Positions 61,184 to 64,000 of a stretch of 64,000 nt of DNA are shown piece after piece; within the stretch, counting starts at the first letter, position 1, and each line of letters begins with the position of its first letter. The notes under the pieces were generated by a model. It was not told where the DNA came from and ran no database searches. It worked only from the letters and a program-made list of their open reading frames with translations. Position numbers and translations under genes: made by a program. The stretch is from the NCBI RefSeq assembly GCF_028289705.1, contig NZ_JANQOI010000100.1:47474-111473 (forward strand), in the 5' to 3' direction. Source of the DNA: Pelagibius sp. (GTDB taxonomy: Bacteria; Pseudomonadota; Alphaproteobacteria; Kiloniellales; Kiloniellaceae).

Positions 61184-62401
61184 TTGACTGACAGAACCAA
61201 AGCGACCCTGGTGCTGAACGCGGGCTCGTCCAGCATCAAGTTCTCGCTCTACGACGTGGCGCAGGCGGCAGAGGAGCGTCCGCTCGCCAAGGGCGTGATC
61301 GAAGGGATCGGCAGGAGTCCGCGCCTGAAGGCCGAGATCGCCGGAGCTCCCGGCGACTGCGGTCAAACCTGGGCCGACGGCGCCGGCCTCGGCCACAGCT
61401 TCTTCTATGACGTCCTGCTGGATTGGATCGGCGAATCCCTGCCGCATGTCGAACTGGCGGTTGCGGGCCACCGCGTGGTCCACGGCGGCACCGCCTTCGA
61501 TGCGCCGCAGCTCGTCAACGCCGGGGTGATGGCCGCCTTGGAAGCGCTGGTTCCGCTGGCGCCCCTGCACCAACCGCACAACCTGGCCGCCATCAAGGCG
61601 CTGTCGGAGCGCGACGCCCGCCTGCCGCAGGTGGCCTGCTTTGATACCGCCTTCCACCGGACCATTCCCAACCGCGATCAACTCTATGGATTGCCAAGGG
61701 CCATGGCGCAGGAGGGACTGCGGCGCTATGGCTTTCACGGGCTTTCCTACGAATTTATCGCCTGGACTTTGCCGAAATTTGACGCTTTTGCGTCAACGGG
61801 GCGCGCCATCGTCGCCCACCTGGGCAATGGCGCCAGCCTCTGCGCCTTCCGCAACGGCCGCAGCCAGCTCTGCACCATGGGCTTTTCGACCCTCGACGGC
61901 CTGATCATGGGCACCCGTTGCGGCAGCATAGACCCCGGCGTGCTGATCTATCTGATGCGCGAGAAGGGCATGGGCCCGGACGATCTGGAGGCGCTGCTCT
62001 ACAAGGAATCCGGGCTGCTGGGCCTCTCCGGGATCAGCAGCGACATGCGCGATCTGCTAGACGGCAACTCGGCCGAGGGGCGGGAGAGCGTTGCCATGTT
62101 CTGCGACCGTGTGGCCCAACAGGCGGCCTCGCTGGTGGCCGCGCTCGGCGGGGTCGATGCGCTGGTCTTCACCGCCGGCATCGGCGAGCACTCGCCGGTG
62201 GTCCGCAAGGAGATCTGCCGGCGCCTGGAATGGCTGGGCCTGGTGGTGGACGACGAAGCCAATGCGGCCAACAGCGCGCGCATCAACGCCCGCGAAAGCA
62301 GCATCGGCATCTGGGTGATCCCCACCGACGAAGAGCTGATGATCGCGCGCCACAGCCGCGCCCTGGTGACAGAGACCCAGGATTTCGCGGCCTTGCGATG
62401 A
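61184..62401 (+). CDS. ackA: Acetate kinase
   Basis: This 405-residue kinase interconverts acetate plus ATP and acetyl phosphate. Diagnostic segments are VLNAGSSSIKFSLYD at the start, GHRVVHGG, CFDTAFHRTIPNRDQLYGLP, YGFHGLSYEF, and AHLGNGASLCAFRNGRS. It starts at TTG 61184 (no ATG or GTG is near), with a weak GGGTAGG upstream. A phosphotransacetylase gene is not adjacent, so acetyl phosphate may come from phosphoketolase or a distant pta. Its stop overlaps the next start (ATGA). Confidence 0.92.
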   Translation: MTDRTKATLVLNAGSSSIKFSLYDVAQAAEERPLAKGVIEGIGRSPRLKAEIAGAPGDCGQTWADGAGLGHSFFYDVLLDWIGESLPHVELAVAGHRVVHGGTAFDAPQLVNAGVMAALEALVPLAPLHQPHNLAAIKALSERDARLPQVACFDTAFHRTIPNRDQLYGLPRAMAQEGLRRYGFHGLSYEFIAWTLPKFDAFASTGRAIVAHLGNGASLCAFRNGRSQLCTMGFSTLDGLIMGTRCGSIDPGVLIYLMREKGMGPDDLEALLYKESGLLGLSGISSDMRDLLDGNSAEGRESVAMFCDRVAQQAASLVAALGGVDALVFTAGIGEHSPVVRKEICRRLEWLGLVVDDEANAANSARINARESSIGIWVIPTDEELMIARHSRALVTETQDFAALR

Positions 62402-63294
62402 CGTCGACGGGCAGTCCAGGGCTGATCGAGGGGCTTGGGCCCCTGGCATCGCGCTTCGATGCCTATCTGCTCGACCAGTACGGCGTGCTGCACGACGGAC
62501 AACAGCTCTATCCCGGGGTCCTGGATTGTCTGGCCGCGCTGCGCGAGGCCGGCAAGCGGGTCCTCATCCTGTCGAATTCCGGCCGGCGCAAGCAGCCAAA
62601 CAGCGAACGCCTGGCCCGCATCGGCCTGCCGCCCGAACTCTATGACGACTTCATCACCTCCGGCGAGGTGGCGCGGGAAGCGCTGGCGGAGGCCCCGCAG
62701 GATCTGCTCGGCCAGGGCGGCAACGGCGCCCCGCTGCGCTGCCTGGCCCTCGGCGGAGCCGCCGACCGCGCGCTGCTGGAAGGGCTCGATATTGCCTTCG
62801 TCGACGATGTCGGCGAGGCCGATTTCATGCTGCTGGCCAGCTTCGGCGACCGGCTGCCGGCCGGCGATGCCTTCGATGAAACCTTTGCGGCGGCCGGCGA
62901 ACGCAAGCTGGCCCTGGTCTGTGCCAACCCGGACATCAAAGGGATCGCGGGGTCCGGCCTGCACGCGGCGCCGGGCGCCCTGGCCGCCCGCTACGAGAAA
63001 GACGGCGGCCGGGTGGTCTACGTCGGCAAGCCGCATCCCTTGATCTATCGCGCCGCGCTCGCCGGCCTGGCGCCGCTGGCGCCCGGGCGCGTTCTCGCCG
63101 TCGGCGATTCCCTGGCCCACGATATCGCCGGCGCGGCGGCGGCGAGGCTGGCAAGCGCCTTCGTTCTGAACGGCATCCACCGCAAGGACCTGGGCGAGTC
63201 CCCCGCCTCACCCGGCTTCGACGACCGCCTGGCAGCGCTCATGCGTGAGCATCGGGCAGAACCCGACTACCTGCTGCCGAGCCTATCCTGGTAG
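62398..63294 (+). CDS. NagD-like HAD class IIA phosphatase (TIGR01459 type)
   Basis: This 298-residue protein has motif I DAYLLDQYGVLHDG (DxxG-type, residues 21-34), motif II LILSNSGRRK, the C2B cap (about 75-200) and the end motif VLAVGDSLAHDIAGAAAARL. It matches the subfamily of NagD-like phosphatases common in alphaproteobacteria. The substrate is unknown. The ATG overlaps the ackA stop, so expression is coupled, and a phospho-compound arising near acetyl-phosphate metabolism is a possible target. Confidence 0.87.
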   Translation: MTSTGSPGLIEGLGPLASRFDAYLLDQYGVLHDGQQLYPGVLDCLAALREAGKRVLILSNSGRRKQPNSERLARIGLPPELYDDFITSGEVAREALAEAPQDLLGQGGNGAPLRCLALGGAADRALLEGLDIAFVDDVGEADFMLLASFGDRLPAGDAFDETFAAAGERKLALVCANPDIKGIAGSGLHAAPGALAARYEKDGGRVVYVGKPHPLIYRAALAGLAPLAPGRVLAVGDSLAHDIAGAAAARLASAFVLNGIHRKDLGESPASPGFDDRLAALMREHRAEPDYLLPSLSW

Positions 63295-63342
63295 GGCTGG
63301 CGCTTTTTCGACTTGCGTCGAATTGGGTGCCGGCCCCGCCCC

Positions 63343-63990
63343 CTACCTGCTCTTGAAGCGGCTGCGCATGGCCAGGTCGGCCCGCGCCGAGAGATCCGCC
63401 CGTGCCGAGAGGTCCGCCCGGGCTGAGAGGTCCGCCCGCGCCGCCATGTCGGCACGGGTGGTGTACTCGCCCGCCGTCATGTTGGTGGCGCTGCCAATGG
63501 CGGCGTCGAGAAGGATTTCTTCCAGCCAGCCGCTGGCGATCTCGATGCGCACCGAGAAGTCGACCTTGTCGTAGAACCACATCCTGACGTTTCTCTGAAA
63601 GAGCTCGTCTTTCATCTCGATGCCGATCTCGCCGATGCTGGCGGGCTCCTTGATTTCGCGACCGGGGCCGTGAACCAGGAAGACGTAGGGCGCCTGGAGC
63701 TTGTAGTAACTGCCTTCGTAGGAGAAACCGTAGATCCGCGCCAACTGAGGTTTCAGGTCCTCATCGTCGGACGGCCGCAGCTTGTCCGTCAGCGGATTTC
63801 GGTTGAACGGCCTGTTCGTATCGCTGAGTTGGCCGATGGCGCCAGGATTGAGCGTCAATCCATCGAAGATCCGGCCAAAGAGTCTCACCTGGGACGAGGC
63901 CAGAATTGTCTCGCCGAAGATCTCCGGCTCCGGCTTCGGCTTTGAGTTTCCGTCACCGCAGTGATCGTCTTTCTTACCATCGTCCGTCAT
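63343..63990 (-). CDS. Uncharacterised protein with hexapeptide-repeat C terminus
   Basis: This 215-residue protein starts at ATG 63990, near the right edge. The N-terminal 25 residues are polar and lysine/aspartate-rich, without a signal peptide. The middle (about 25-170) has beta-rich text such as FSYEGSYYKLQAPYVFLVHGPG and SVRIEIASGWLEEILLDA; I recognise no family. Residues about 178-207 are five six-residue units, ADMAAR, ADLSAR (three times) and ADLAMR. A basic end RSRFKSR follows. The repeat may form a coiled or solenoid tail. No function is assigned. Confidence 0.7.
   Translation of the reverse strand: MTDDGKKDDHCGDGNSKPKPEPEIFGETILASSQVRLFGRIFDGLTLNPGAIGQLSDTNRPFNRNPLTDKLRPSDDEDLKPQLARIYGFSYEGSYYKLQAPYVFLVHGPGREIKEPASIGEIGIEMKDELFQRNVRMWFYDKVDFSVRIEIASGWLEEILLDAAIGSATNMTAGEYTTRADMAARADLSARADLSARADLSARADLAMRSRFKSR
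63364..63453 (-). repeat. Five tandem 18-bp units encoding hexapeptides
   Basis: Units at 63364-63381, 63382-63399, 63400-63417, 63418-63435 and 63436-63453 encode ADLAMR, three ADLSAR and ADMAAR. Three central units differ by only a few third-position changes, implying recent slippage expansion. Confidence 0.85.
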
Positions 63991-64000
63991 GTTCCCCTTC

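Noticed and set aside
63364..63453. CRISPR-like repeat array
   Set aside because: Units are contiguous 18-mers without spacers, in frame within a coding sequence; it is a protein repeat.

Overview
The window is GC-rich, gene-dense bacterial chromosome. Its gene content and signals fit an alphaproteobacterium, probably near the Rhodospirillales. This is inferred from the repertoire (BigR-type sulfide locus, ars operon with an aquaglyceroporin, groESL with a CIRCE element, BMP/nucleoside ABC cluster), not from a marker gene. No rRNA, tRNA, CRISPR array or intact insertion sequence was found.

Layout. (1) 1-434: 3' end of a NapC/NirT multihaem cytochrome. (2) 862-5357: an AT-richer accessory cassette with a small middle-component-like protein, an SMC/Rad50-like ABC ATPase with a four-cysteine zinc motif, and a helical protein whose reading frame ends at a textbook -1 frameshift signal leading into a PD-(D/E)XK nuclease. 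This is the best candidate for an undescribed system. (3) 5804-10586: a c-type cytochrome, a PQQ-type sugar dehydrogenase, a periplasmic adhesin-E-like protein, a GFA-fold protein, a TauE/SafE exporter and a Pcm-like methyltransferase. (4) 10590-22878, all on the minus strand: nucleoside uptake (BMP binding protein, two-domain ATPase, two permeases) and salvage (cytidine deaminase, purine nucleoside phosphorylase, DeoC, DeoA). These are followed by a PhyH oxygenase, a 5'-nucleotidase, a HAD phosphatase and MTA/SAH nucleosidase. (5) 23679-27721: a small orphan protein, a DASS carboxylate transporter with a tandem universal stress protein, and a PfkB sugar kinase. (6) 27819-29957: groESL behind overlapping sigma-32-like and CIRCE signals. 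(7) 30038-30823: an isolated AT-rich HEPN-type gene. (8) 30979-32845: a sulfide/persulfide locus (metallo-beta-lactamase hydrolase, BigR/SqrR-type repressor, membrane rhodanese).

(9) 32875-35335: a DUF2161 nuclease-like protein and a BCCT osmolyte transporter coupled to a 39-residue membrane protein. (10) 35363-48244: a large sugar-catabolic island with a Tat-exported binding protein, two permeases, two MalK-type ATPases, DhaK/DhaL-type kinase subunits, two FGGY kinases, a RbsD/FucU mutarotase, a class II aldolase and ribokinase. It imports an unidentified sugar or polyol and feeds a phosphorylated ketose to the aldolase. (11) 48534-59221: methylthioribose kinase, LysE exporters, a flavin oxidase with a divergent HxlR regulator, PhyH, several small conserved proteins, a cupin and methylthioribose-1-phosphate isomerase. 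(12) 59296-61050: an arsR-arsC-aqpS arsenic operon. (13) 61184-63990: acetate kinase translationally coupled to a NagD-like phosphatase, then an unknown protein with a hexapeptide-repeat tail.

MTA nucleosidase, MtnK, MtnA and a class II aldolase, all within 50 kb, could make a complete methylthioadenosine-to-DHAP shunt. Two ArsR-family genes (BigR-like and ArsR) share a layout in which the start codon lies inside the operator palindrome at the predicted transcription start, suggesting leaderless mRNAs.
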